Assembly (NCBI RefSeq): GCF_000147335.1
Contig: NC_014501.1
Coordinates: 2,247,501 to 2,311,500 of the forward strand
Reading direction: 5' to 3'
Length of the DNA stretch: 64,000 nt
DNA from: Gloeothece verrucosa PCC 7822
GTDB taxonomy: Bacteria; Cyanobacteriota; Cyanobacteriia; Cyanobacteriales; Microcystaceae
The notes under the pieces are model-generated. The model saw only the letters and a program-made list of their open reading frames with translations. It had not been told where the DNA came from and did not search any database. Made by a program: the position numbers and the translations under genes. Each line of letters starts with the position of its first letter. The stretch's first letter is position 1. Below, in pieces: positions 33,968 through 43,003 of this stretch.

Positions 33968-36900
33968 ATGATATCAAGACATTCAATCGAGGAAAGTTCA
34001 AATCCTTTAGCTAGGTTAAACTATATCCCTTTGCTGGATGAGGTTTTAAAAGTGCTTAAAAACTGGCAAATTTTTAAGTTTTCTGAGAATGACGATAGGC
34101 TTTTAATTTCTGCTTATAACATTGCTTATAAAATAGCCATAAAACCCAATCAGCCACAACTCAATCCCTTACAACAAAATTTGGGTATTAGAGCAGCCAC
34201 AGTCAATTTTATTTCAGACACTGAATATTATTCTAAAATTAAGGAAATTAAAGAGGAATTGACAAAACAGCTTCAAAAGGCTTGTGGAGACAAAAAACCT
34301 CAAGATTGCTTGGAAAATATTTGTACACCCTTATCAAACTTTAATAGTAAAAATAATCAAATAGAATTACCCTTTAGTTATCCTTTTAGTAACAATTATA
34401 ATTTTATATCTCAGCGTTTAATTATTGAAAATAGTTCTCTTTCCAAAAGACGGAAAGGCAGTGACTCAATAATAAAAGCTCATGTTTTGAATGTCAAGTT
34501 TCAAGGGATATCACAGTTTAATGATAATTTGCTGAATAGTCTTAGAGCTTATATCGATAAAATCGTTCAGTCTGAGTCTGATGATTTTGATAGCGAAGAA
34601 TTGAAAGAAGTTTTAACAGATGTTCTAGATGAAAACTTAAATCGAAAACAATCTGAACTAACCGAAATCAAAAAAATCATCGATACCGAATCTCTACCGA
34701 GGCTTCTGCGAGATATTAAAATAGACTATTTGGATTATTTAAAACAAGAATGTGCAAAAACTAATTTAGGTCAAAATCACCCCGAAGGTTTTCAATGTTT
34801 GGAGGCATTAATTAATCGGCTGAGTAGATTTTTAGATTATATTAACAAATCAGATCTAGAGGATTCTCATTATGAAGTAACTTATTTAATGAATGAAGGT
34901 GACGCTCTTAATCTAAGAACAGCTTTTTCTCAAGCAGATGCCTTTGATAAGTTGCCTATCATTCCTCAGTATGAAGGAGTGATAGGCGAAAGTGTAGATA
35001 AAGAGAGAGGAATTAAAGAATTTAACTTGGGTCTTAATTTAAAATTTAACAATTCTGTAAACACTTATAGCGAAGAATCAGTAATTGATTACTACATGAA
35101 TGAAATTGACCCTAAAAATAAACGTCACATCGATCAATTAGACGATCCAGGTAAAGCCAAAAATTTCAAGAAAAAGGTTTTAATGATTGCCTGTCTCTAC
35201 TATTTTATTTTTGCGGTTGATGAAGATGGCCAAATCGCTGACAAAGATTATGATCCGAGTGTTCAATTTGAAGCAGAGGTTTTAAATAAATTAAAACCCG
35301 GTGCAGTTTCAGATGAAGAAGTAAAAAGTTTGCTAGAACATATAAAAAACTTGATATTAAATTCCCAGACTTGGCGAGTTCGTGAAAAGTTAGACTCGTT
35401 AAAAAAAATACTACAAGATTTTCTCAAGCTAAAAGAGATATTGTTACCCCATTCAAAAACAGTTCAACTTTGCCTAAACAAAGATATCCTCAAGAAAACC
35501 AGCCGCAAAATTATCACTTCTCATCAATTTTTTCGGATGAATCTTGAAGAAAATGATACATTAAAAGCCAAAGCACAAGAAGCTTTAGCCTATATGGAAG
35601 TAATGCCAGACGAAGTTAATCCGCAATCTCTTACTTCACTATCTGTTACTTTTACTTTTGATGATGTTCGTTACTTTAAACAAGATGATAAGCAAAATTT
35701 TTCGATGAAGTATGATCTGAATGGAATTAAAGCTTTGCCGGTAGTTTTTGTTCCGGGTTTAAGAAATATTAAAACTAAACAATGGCAATATCATGATATG
35801 TATTTAAAAGATTTTCAAAATCAAAAACTGATTTTGATTAATTATAAGCCTGAAGAAGTTCAAGAGCAAATTTTCGACAATAGTCAATCACCAGAAGCAA
35901 GAATATATCGACAAGTCTTTACTTTATTAACTTACTTGTGCATTAGTGTTTGTCGAGAGCCAATTATTTTAGATAGTCAAAAAAATGAAAAATTATTTAT
36001 CCCACTTTTTAGATTTCATCTTAAAGATATTAACCTAGCAGCAAAAAAAGTAAAAAGAGAAAATAAAACAGCAGAAAAGGTGATAACTGAGACACATGAA
36101 AACGAGGCAGCAAAAGAAATAACAACAGAAGATGAGGAATTTCTTTCTTCTTTATCAAAAGCCTTAGCTCATATTTTGCGTCGAGATTGTCTTGCTGATG
36201 CTCAGGGACTTAATGTTAAAGAAGACAAAAGTTTTACATTTCGTGTACAACAAGCCATGTCATCATTATATTCTTTAATTCCCAAAACTTTTGAATTTAA
36301 AGGAGGATATAAACCTCAATTAGATAAACTAGCCATGATTGTTGTTTCTAGTTGGCTGAGTGATGCTGTTTGGAATGAAAGAGATAAAGCGGATAGAATT
36401 TCTAATATCTATGGTGAGATTACGGTAATTAATCGAATATCCGAGACAACAGTAAAAATTGAACCTCTTAAAACCTTTGCTGATAATCAACCCCATTCTA
36501 AAATCTATTCAGAACCGGAAATTGTTAGAGATGAAATACTCAAGCTTTACGAAAAGGGTTATCGAGATTTTCTATTTATAGCAAAGGCTCCTTATAGTAG
36601 AAGCTTAGGCATAACTAAATTGGAATCCGATCCAGACTCATTATTTTTTATGGATCAGAAGGTAATACAGTTTCTTAAACAAGGGAAAGAAGATATTAAA
36701 CTTTATCCAATATTTATGGATACTTATCCGGCTATTAATTTGACTAAATCAGAAGTCGATTCTTTGTATATTCCTGATACTGAAGAACTAGAAAAATTAT
36801 CGAGAGACAAAAGCCAACAAACGAGAGTATTTCTTAATCTTTTTACCGGACGTACTATAGATAAAAAACGAAGATTTTATAACAGTGTCGTCTGTTACAG

Positions 36901-37186
36901 CAGTTTATTAAATATTTATGATGTGGCTGATACTAAAGTTATTATGCAAGGTCTTTTAGATAAAAATTCGCCTTTACAACAAACCCTAATACAGTATATT
37001 ACTTTATTTCACTTTTCTCGCTATGAAATGAGTCGAAACCTAGCTTTTAAGCTTGATCCTTACAGTAAACTCATTGGTGATAAAGGTATTGGTACTGTTT
37101 CAACTTATAATTATTCAGACAAAAACGTCAAATTTAATAACCTAGCCTTTTTGACTAGCATCAGGAGTGCGCTATATGGAAAATAG
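33968..37186 (+). CDS. Very large protein of unknown function, first gene of a two-gene module
   Basis: This 1072-aa protein matches no family I recognise and has no signal peptide or membrane helix. Its N-terminal third is helical and highly charged (KIKEIKEELTKQLQKACGDK; a second charged stretch near 185-250). A Lys/Glu linker lies at about 695-725 (KRENKTAEKVITETHENEA). A compact alpha/beta C-terminus follows, with LAMIVVSSWLSDAVWNERD (about 786), EITVINRI, YRDFLFIAKAPYSRSLGI (about 865) and KLYPIFMDTYPAI. The gene is visibly more AT-rich than its neighbours. It overlaps the helicase gene by 11 bp, so the two are co-translated. I infer a defence or mobile-element role from size, composition and partner only. 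Confidence 0.7.
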   Translation: MISRHSIEESSNPLARLNYIPLLDEVLKVLKNWQIFKFSENDDRLLISAYNIAYKIAIKPNQPQLNPLQQNLGIRAATVNFISDTEYYSKIKEIKEELTKQLQKACGDKKPQDCLENICTPLSNFNSKNNQIELPFSYPFSNNYNFISQRLIIENSSLSKRRKGSDSIIKAHVLNVKFQGISQFNDNLLNSLRAYIDKIVQSESDDFDSEELKEVLTDVLDENLNRKQSELTEIKKIIDTESLPRLLRDIKIDYLDYLKQECAKTNLGQNHPEGFQCLEALINRLSRFLDYINKSDLEDSHYEVTYLMNEGDALNLRTAFSQADAFDKLPIIPQYEGVIGESVDKERGIKEFNLGLNLKFNNSVNTYSEESVIDYYMNEIDPKNKRHIDQLDDPGKAKNFKKKVLMIACLYYFIFAVDEDGQIADKDYDPSVQFEAEVLNKLKPGAVSDEEVKSLLEHIKNLILNSQTWRVREKLDSLKKILQDFLKLKEILLPHSKTVQLCLNKDILKKTSRKIITSHQFFRMNLEENDTLKAKAQEALAYMEVMPDEVNPQSLTSLSVTFTFDDVRYFKQDDKQNFSMKYDLNGIKALPVVFVPGLRNIKTKQWQYHDMYLKDFQNQKLILINYKPEEVQEQIFDNSQSPEARIYRQVFTLLTYLCISVCREPIILDSQKNEKLFIPLFRFHLKDINLAAKKVKRENKTAEKVITETHENEAAKEITTEDEEFLSSLSKALAHILRRDCLADAQGLNVKEDKSFTFRVQQAMSSLYSLIPKTFEFKGGYKPQLDKLAMIVVSSWLSDAVWNERDKADRISNIYGEITVINRISETTVKIEPLKTFADNQPHSKIYSEPEIVRDEILKLYEKGYRDFLFIAKAPYSRSLGITKLESDPDSLFFMDQKVIQFLKQGKEDIKLYPIFMDTYPAINLTKSEVDSLYIPDTEELEKLSRDKSQQTRVFLNLFTGRTIDKKRRFYNSVVCYSSLLNIYDVADTKVIMQGLLDKNSPLQQTLIQYITLFHFSRYEMSRNLAFKLDPYSKLIGDKGIGTVSTYNYSDKNVKFNNLAFLTSIRSALYGK

Positions 37187-40100
37187 TTTAGGTATTAACT
37201 TAGGATTTGTCTTTGAAATTAGTTTTAATATTGGCATCCTGACTTATTTTCAGCACTCCCAATTAAAACATTCTTATGGAAATGTTTATATAACGCCTTT
37301 GAGTCAATTATCTCTAGCTAAAATTCAAAAAGTTATCGCTCAAGATTATATAGATAAGTCTCATAAAAAAATTATCGGAGATTGGGTAAAGCTATTTATT
37401 CAAAAAGGATGGACTTCAGGATACAACTTTATTAGAGAATATATCGATTCAGCTACCCCTAATAAAAGTAAAATAGAAATTGTTTATTTTCAATGTAATT
37501 TTCACAGCCACGAAAATTCTTTTGGACTAATAGATAGGGATGAAATAGAGTGCTACAAGGAAATTTTGGAAACTCATGGGTTTGAAAATGTAGATATTAG
37601 CCGCTATAAAGAGCGTGGTGAATTTCTCAAAGCGGATACTCTTTTAGTGATTCGATATTCAGGTAAATATGGAATATTGGTAGTGGATTTATCCACTTTT
37701 GCCAATTCAGCAATTAGATCTATAACTGACTTAAACAACATTCAAAGCTTGCATGACTCATTGCGTACTGAGCTAAATTATGTGCGCTCTAAATCTAATT
37801 TTTGTGGACTGGGTATTGATACCGGCAATAGTGGGGATAAAAATAATAAACTGAACGAAATTTACTCTAAAGAATTATCGCAATACTTTTCGGCTTTCAA
37901 GACTAAAGATAAAGAAGCCGCTAAAGTTATTCAAGCTTCTAGTTATGCCTGGAGCTTTTATCAATTCTTATTGTCATATAAAAAAATCTTGCCAACTGAT
38001 CCTATTAAATTTAACTGCTTTGGTTATAGCGATCGGATGGTTAATGGTATTACTATAATTAAAGACAAAGATGATCATCAAGACAGTCTTAGTATCTTAA
38101 AAACTTGTCACCTAATTTACAAACAGCAAACTTTCCAAGAAATTGATGACAGCCGCTATCGAGTTCTTCAAGCGATTAAAAGTAATGCGGCTATGAACTT
38201 TCAAAATGGCCGAAAATTTGTTAAGGAAATAGTTGAAGCTAAAAGGGATACGATAAATTATATTCAAAATACTGAAATATTTGAGGCTGGAAAAGACTTT
38301 TTTAATACTGCTGGCTTGATTCCTGAATCTATAAAGCAATCATTGCAACTCACAAAAACCGAATTGCGAGATGCTCATGCAGAATTAATATATCGAGCTA
38401 TTCTTGATAAGCAACGACCATTATTATTTCTAACTGGCAATCCAGGGATTGGAAAGACTACGGCTGTAGTAGAGCAAATTATTAAACAGTTAAATGAAGG
38501 TTCTCTTCTAATTTATATTAGTCCCCGAGTTCAAGTTAATAGAGACATTATTGAAAAATTTAGAAAGAACAATAGCACAGAATTAGTTTCTGATGATTTA
38601 ATTTGTATTAATACAAACAGAAGAATTCTTGACTATGCTAATGGAAGCTATGCGGTAGAATATTATAGCAATAAAAAAAAGGGAGATAATTCCCTAGGAA
38701 AGGTTAAATTTTTAGATGCTGAAATTCTAAAAGACAAAGTGCTTGAACTGCCTAATCAATCGGTTAGATATGCCGATAATCTCATAGAATTAGAAAAGCC
38801 TAATCAGAAGGGTGTTATTGCTAGTTTATGTGAAGCCATTCACACCTGTATTATTAATCCAGAATTACCTAATAATATTATTGCTACGGCTTCTATTCAA
38901 GCTCTCAAAGAAACTAGCTCTGGAAACACTTTAAAGCATTTAAAAAGAATTTTTGATAGTGCTTATAATTCTAAAGGCAAGCCTCCTGGTATTATTCCGC
39001 AAAAAATGAAAGAAATTGCCAGCCGTATGAAAAATATTTTCATTATGATTGACGAAATTACAGGTTCGCAGGAAGGAGTTGCTTTTCTACATGGCATTTT
39101 AGATTTTTTAGAAGAATATAATTTATTTAAGCCTGAATATGGCTTTAATGTTAAAGTGATTACGGCTGATGCTTCTTTAACTATCCAAGATGTAGTTAAG
39201 CATCATCTCTCTAATAAGCAGGTTCAGGGAGACAAAATATTTGTGAGGCAAGTTTCCGACTCAAGACATCAATGTTTGTCAATTGAAGAATTTAAGTTTT
39301 TGGGTATCCCTGCAACTTTTATTAATGCTAATTCTTATCCTGCTTCTAAACTGACGGTAAACTATCACATATTTATACAGTCCATAAGCTCAGAAATAAT
39401 TGATGAAAACAATTTTATTTTAAATCAAAAAATTCTGCAAAAGATAGAAGATGATATTTTAAACTTATTAAATGTAAATGATGGACAAATTATCGTTTAT
39501 ATTCAAAACAAAGATAGTTTAAAGGAATTAATCACTAAAATTTCTCAGCAAAGACAAAGTTTTAAGCTTTATAAAGAATATTTGGAAATACACGCCAGCT
39601 TATCAGATGGGGAAGAAGCTAATATTCAGAAACACCAAAATGAAGTCAAAGTAGTCTTTATGACGGCTTCTGGATCTCGCGGTTTATCTTTTCCTAATGC
39701 TAAATATATTCTTGTTGAAATTCCAGGTTTTCAAATTGAACAAAATTTGATGGAAATTATACAAGTGATTTACCGAGGCAGAGGAGGCGAATTAGATAAA
39801 AGCGAAAAACATTTAAGTTTTTACTTATCAGAAACAGCTATCTATTACCCCAAAAAATTAGATGAGGATGAAAAGCCTTTAACTGCTGATGAACAAGAAA
39901 AATTTGCTAATCTCTCATTACAAGAAGCTTGCTTAAATGTATTAAATATTTTTATTATCCTTAAAGCTTCTATTCAGACTCGGATTATGGGATCAGGAAA
40001 AATAGGTCAAAAGCCTTATGTGATTATTCCTATCGGAGGTAAAGCGGTAAGTCAAGCGGGAGAAACATTTCTTGGCGCATTGGCTAATTTTTTAAGAGAA

Positions 40101-40895
40101 ATTGCTAAGGAAATTCAAAAACATCCTGAAGATTATTTACTAAAAACTATAAAAGAAAAGTTGTCGGTATTACTGGCTGTTCAAAAAATAGAAATTAGTC
40201 CTAATAAGGAAAAAAATCTTACTGTGGAAAATGAAGAACAAAATCAACAAGTCTCCTATTTTTCAATAGGATTTAAACTTTTACAACAAATAGAGACAAG
40301 TCTTGATAAGTTGCTTAAACTACCACCTATAGAAAAAACTTATGTTAGAGGCAGTTTACTAATTGTGCCGTTGTCAGACAAATTTGTCAAAGAAACTAAT
40401 TATATAGATTTAGATAAAATTATTGACCCAGCAAAAAACCAAGAGTTTATCAAAAAAATTGATCGGTTGATTTATAGTGATAATAAATATTCAAAACAAA
40501 TTACTAGCGCTGCTTACTCTTTAAAAAATTTAGCAAAAACGCTTTTTAATGAATTGGAACGTTCGCAAAAACTCACTCAAACTTCTCTTTCTTCAGAACG
40601 TTATTATGCTTTGCCTATACAAACTTTTATCGCATTTCAGGCTTTTGAGGACTATTTTGAAGATGAGAGAAAAGTGTATAATTTTCCCTTCAGAGAGCTA
40701 TTAGCTAAGTATGTTTATACCTTGGGATTAGCCTATAACATCTTACCGACTGACTCTAATTATCAAAATCTTCCCTATGTAGTTTTTAACAGTGGCGCAA
40801 TGGCTCAATTGGTAAAAAGCTTATTCAATGAAAATCAAATATTTCAGTCAAAAGAAATGAATATTTTAAATTTAATACTTTCCCAAGAAGATTAA
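37176..40895 (+). CDS. Large SF2-type helicase with N-terminal extension, second gene of the module
   Basis: The protein has 1239 aa when started at the ATG at 37176, which has AGGAG 8 nt upstream; an in-frame GTG at 37167 is less likely. In numbering from 37167, helicase motifs are Walker A GNPGIGKT (424-431), LIYISPRVQVNRD (motif Ia), MIDEITG (motif II, 627-633), VITADAS (III, 664-670), IIVYIQNK (IV), FMTASGSRGLSFPNA (V, 831-845) and QVIYRGRG (VI, 866-873). About 150 residues are inserted between Ia and II. Residues 1-400 hold an unassigned domain with a strand pattern ADTLLVIRYSGKYGILVVDLS that might be nuclease-like. The C-terminal 350 residues are helical. It probably moves along nucleic acid together with the upstream protein. 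Confidence 0.75.
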   Translation: MENSLGINLGFVFEISFNIGILTYFQHSQLKHSYGNVYITPLSQLSLAKIQKVIAQDYIDKSHKKIIGDWVKLFIQKGWTSGYNFIREYIDSATPNKSKIEIVYFQCNFHSHENSFGLIDRDEIECYKEILETHGFENVDISRYKERGEFLKADTLLVIRYSGKYGILVVDLSTFANSAIRSITDLNNIQSLHDSLRTELNYVRSKSNFCGLGIDTGNSGDKNNKLNEIYSKELSQYFSAFKTKDKEAAKVIQASSYAWSFYQFLLSYKKILPTDPIKFNCFGYSDRMVNGITIIKDKDDHQDSLSILKTCHLIYKQQTFQEIDDSRYRVLQAIKSNAAMNFQNGRKFVKEIVEAKRDTINYIQNTEIFEAGKDFFNTAGLIPESIKQSLQLTKTELRDAHAELIYRAILDKQRPLLFLTGNPGIGKTTAVVEQIIKQLNEGSLLIYISPRVQVNRDIIEKFRKNNSTELVSDDLICINTNRRILDYANGSYAVEYYSNKKKGDNSLGKVKFLDAEILKDKVLELPNQSVRYADNLIELEKPNQKGVIASLCEAIHTCIINPELPNNIIATASIQALKETSSGNTLKHLKRIFDSAYNSKGKPPGIIPQKMKEIASRMKNIFIMIDEITGSQEGVAFLHGILDFLEEYNLFKPEYGFNVKVITADASLTIQDVVKHHLSNKQVQGDKIFVRQVSDSRHQCLSIEEFKFLGIPATFINANSYPASKLTVNYHIFIQSISSEIIDENNFILNQKILQKIEDDILNLLNVNDGQIIVYIQNKDSLKELITKISQQRQSFKLYKEYLEIHASLSDGEEANIQKHQNEVKVVFMTASGSRGLSFPNAKYILVEIPGFQIEQNLMEIIQVIYRGRGGELDKSEKHLSFYLSETAIYYPKKLDEDEKPLTADEQEKFANLSLQEACLNVLNIFIILKASIQTRIMGSGKIGQKPYVIIPIGGKAVSQAGETFLGALANFLREIAKEIQKHPEDYLLKTIKEKLSVLLAVQKIEISPNKEKNLTVENEEQNQQVSYFSIGFKLLQQIETSLDKLLKLPPIEKTYVRGSLLIVPLSDKFVKETNYIDLDKIIDPAKNQEFIKKIDRLIYSDNKYSKQITSAAYSLKNLAKTLFNELERSQKLTQTSLSSERYYALPIQTFIAFQAFEDYFEDERKVYNFPFRELLAKYVYTLGLAYNILPTDSNYQNLPYVVFNSGAMAQLVKSLFNENQIFQSKEMNILNLILSQED

Positions 40896-40903
40896 TATTA
40901 AAG

Positions 40904-41035
40904 TTAAATCTTCTTAAAATCCTTCAAATCTGAGCGTAACCATAAACCCAAGGCAGGGAAATATAAAAGCATGAACCCAACGGCATAGGTAAGTATATTT
41001 ACTCGATAGCCAAGGAATTTTCTTAAAATTGTCAT
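40904..41035 (-). CDS. Possible 43-aa single-helix membrane protein
   Basis: The minus-strand frame from the ATG at 41035 encodes MTILRKFLGYRVNILTY..., a hydrophobic helix at about 14-34 (LTYAVGFMLLYFPALGLWL) and a charged tail (RSDLKDFKKI). The positive-before, mixed-after charge pattern is typical of small cyanobacterial membrane proteins. No good ribosome site precedes it. It ends 9 bp from the helicase gene's stop, on the opposite strand. I do not recognise a named family. Confidence 0.4.
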   Translation of the reverse strand: MTILRKFLGYRVNILTYAVGFMLLYFPALGLWLRSDLKDFKKI

Positions 41036-41464
41036 CAAATCTTAAAAAAAATTTTACCTGGAAATGTTAAATAAAGACCCATATCTGATGGTAACAAATG
41101 CCTAGGCATGAATCTTAATTAATTGTTACAGATTCATCATTTGTCAGAAAGCACTTTTTATAATCAATTCAAGCAAACTTTTTTGAATCATGGGGAAAAA
41201 ATTAACGAAAAAGAACCAAAAAGCCTTATGTTGCCACAAAAGAGGACGATGTTCCTAGATTATTAAAAGAAGTTAAAATTGAGAAGAGCGATTAACCTAA
41301 AAAACGCTTTAGTCAACCCTCCCCAGAGCGAGTTTATATAGCTGTCGCCACAGTAAAAGAAATATCAGTTAGTCAACATCTGGGGAAACAACCCCATCAA
41401 AAATTGGGAAAAAACACACAGGTTTCTACTTAAACGACTCATTACTTAGGAGGCTTTTACCAGC
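41036..41464. other. Intergenic region upstream of the pnt operon with gene-remnant-like text
   Basis: The 430-bp region leads to pntA1 and should hold its promoter; the ribosome site AGGAGG lies at 41449-41454. Near 41216-41296 a short frame reads KKPYVATKEDDVPRLLKEVK and then stops, without a start codon. This looks like the decayed end of a gene rather than a functional ORF. Confidence 0.4.
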
Positions 41465-42625
41465 ATGAAAATAGCTGTTCCCAAAGAAAAAGAAATCGGA
41501 GAAATGCGAGTTGCTCTGGTACCGGATATAGTCGCTCGTTTGACGAAAAAAGGCTTTCAGGTGCTAGTGGAAACTCAAGCCGGAGAAGCGGCTCATTTTC
41601 ATGATCAAAGCTACATAGAAGCTGGAGCAGAAATTATTGCAGATGCCAAACAACTGTGGCAACAAGCTGACATTTTGCTGAAAGTGGCACCGCCCGGCGA
41701 ATTCGATGGGGAAGCAGAAATTAACCAACTCCGTGCAGGAGCCATTTTAATTAGCTTCCTTGATCCTTTAAGAAATCCTGAAAAAATCCAGCAAATTGCT
41801 CAACGGCAAATAACGGCTTTTAGCATGGAATTAATTCCCCGCAGCACTCGCGCCCAGAGTATGGATGCTCTATCCTCTCAGGCCAATATTGCAGGGCATA
41901 AAGCCACCTTATTAGCCGCCGCCCATTTACCGAGAATGTTTCCCATGATGACTACGGCTGCCGGTACCATTCCGCCAGCAAAAGTATTAGTCTTGGGAGC
42001 AGGAGTAGCCGGATTACAAGCCATCGCCACAGCGCGAAGATTGGGAGCCGTAGTAGAGGCTTTTGATATCCGCCCAACGGTTAAAGAAGAAGTGCAAAGC
42101 GTCGGGGCTAAATTTATTGAAATTCCTCTACAAGAAGAAACCAACGCCGGCGGAGGGTATGCCAAAGAAATCTCTAACAATACCCAAGAGATTATCAGGC
42201 AAGTGTTAACTGAACATATCAAAAAAGCCGATGTGGTGATTACAACCGCACAAGTTCAGGGTAAAAAAGCGCCCCTGTTAGTCACTGAAGAAATGATTGC
42301 CCAAATGAAACGGGGATCGGTCATCGTGGATTTAGCCGCCGAACAAGGCGGAAATTGTGCCCATACCGAAGCGGGTAAAGATGTTCAATATCATGGGGTA
42401 ACTATTATCGGACCGGTGAATCTGCCGGCATCTCTCCCTATAGATTCCTCTCAAATGTACTCGAAGAATTTACAAACTTTGGTGGAATATCTCGTTAAAG
42501 ATGGGAAAGTACAACTTAACTTTGACGATGACATTATCCATAGTGCCTGTGTTACCCATGCCGGGGAAATTATGAACGCCAGAATTAGAGATTTATTACC
42601 TCAGTCATCAGTGATTAGTCATTAG
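41465..42625 (+). CDS. pntA: NAD(P) transhydrogenase subunit alpha part 1 (dI, NAD-binding)
   Basis: This 386-aa soluble domain I of proton-translocating transhydrogenase has the start MKIAVPKEKEIGEMRVALVP, the mobile-loop region RSTRAQSMDALSSQANIAG, the Rossmann motif VLVLGAGVAGLQAIATARRLGA and VIVDLAAEQGGNC. With PntA2 and PntB it couples NADH to NADP+ hydride transfer with proton flow at the membrane. Separate alpha-1 and alpha-2 genes are usual in cyanobacteria. The C-terminal residues SSVISH and the TAG stop come from an STRR array, the same tail as HypB. Confidence 0.95.
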   Translation: MKIAVPKEKEIGEMRVALVPDIVARLTKKGFQVLVETQAGEAAHFHDQSYIEAGAEIIADAKQLWQQADILLKVAPPGEFDGEAEINQLRAGAILISFLDPLRNPEKIQQIAQRQITAFSMELIPRSTRAQSMDALSSQANIAGHKATLLAAAHLPRMFPMMTTAAGTIPPAKVLVLGAGVAGLQAIATARRLGAVVEAFDIRPTVKEEVQSVGAKFIEIPLQEETNAGGGYAKEISNNTQEIIRQVLTEHIKKADVVITTAQVQGKKAPLLVTEEMIAQMKRGSVIVDLAAEQGGNCAHTEAGKDVQYHGVTIIGPVNLPASLPIDSSQMYSKNLQTLVEYLVKDGKVQLNFDDDIIHSACVTHAGEIMNARIRDLLPQSSVISH

Positions 42626-42690
42626 TCATTAGTCATTAGTCATTAGCCATTAGCCATTAGTGATTAGTCATTAGTGATCAGTCGCTCTAA
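42605..42690 (+). repeat. STRR array between pntA1 and pntA2
   Basis: About ten TCATTAG-type heptamers (variants CCATTAG, TGATTAG, TGATCAG) start inside the pntA1 3' end and fill most of the 81-bp gap to pntA2. The pntA1 stop codon is part of a repeat unit. Confidence 0.88.
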
Positions 42691-42706
42691 CTATTAACCA
42701 TTAATC

Positions 42707-43003
42707 ATGAGTCCAGAATTATTAACCGGCCTAGTTGTTTTCGTTTTAGCCTCTTTTGTTGGCTTTGAAGTGATTAATAAAGTTCCACCCACCTTACATA
42801 CTCCCCTTATGTCTGGGGCGAATGCTATCTCGGGAATTGCGGTAGTAGGTGCATTACTGATCTCAGGTCCGACTGAGTGGAATCTGACTGTAATTTTAGG
42901 GCTGATAGCCGTCATTTTAGCGATGATCAACGTTGTAGGCGGCTTTGTCGTTACAGATCGAATGCTGCAAATGTTTAAGAAAAAGGAGGCAAAATCGTCA
43001 TGA
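42707..43003 (+). CDS. pntA: NAD(P) transhydrogenase subunit alpha part 2 (membrane dII alpha)
   Basis: This 98-aa protein has three membrane helices, with VVFVLASFVGFEVINKVPPTLHTPLMSGANAISGIAVVGAL, the conserved dII signature, and a basic tail (LQMFKKKEAKSS). It forms part of the proton channel together with PntB. It overlaps pntB by 4 bp (ATGA at 43000), indicating tight co-translation, and follows pntA1 after an STRR-filled gap. Confidence 0.95.
   Translation: MSPELLTGLVVFVLASFVGFEVINKVPPTLHTPLMSGANAISGIAVVGALLISGPTEWNLTVILGLIAVILAMINVVGGFVVTDRMLQMFKKKEAKSS

Noticed and set aside
33968..40895. pPIWI-RE three-gene defence system
   Set aside because: A helicase is present, but I see no PIWI motif in the first protein and no separate nuclease gene; the match would be by size only.
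41878..42222. 114-codon ORF antisense to pntA1 (and a similar one antisense to pntB at 43170-43463)
   Set aside because: Shadow frames of strongly conserved genes.
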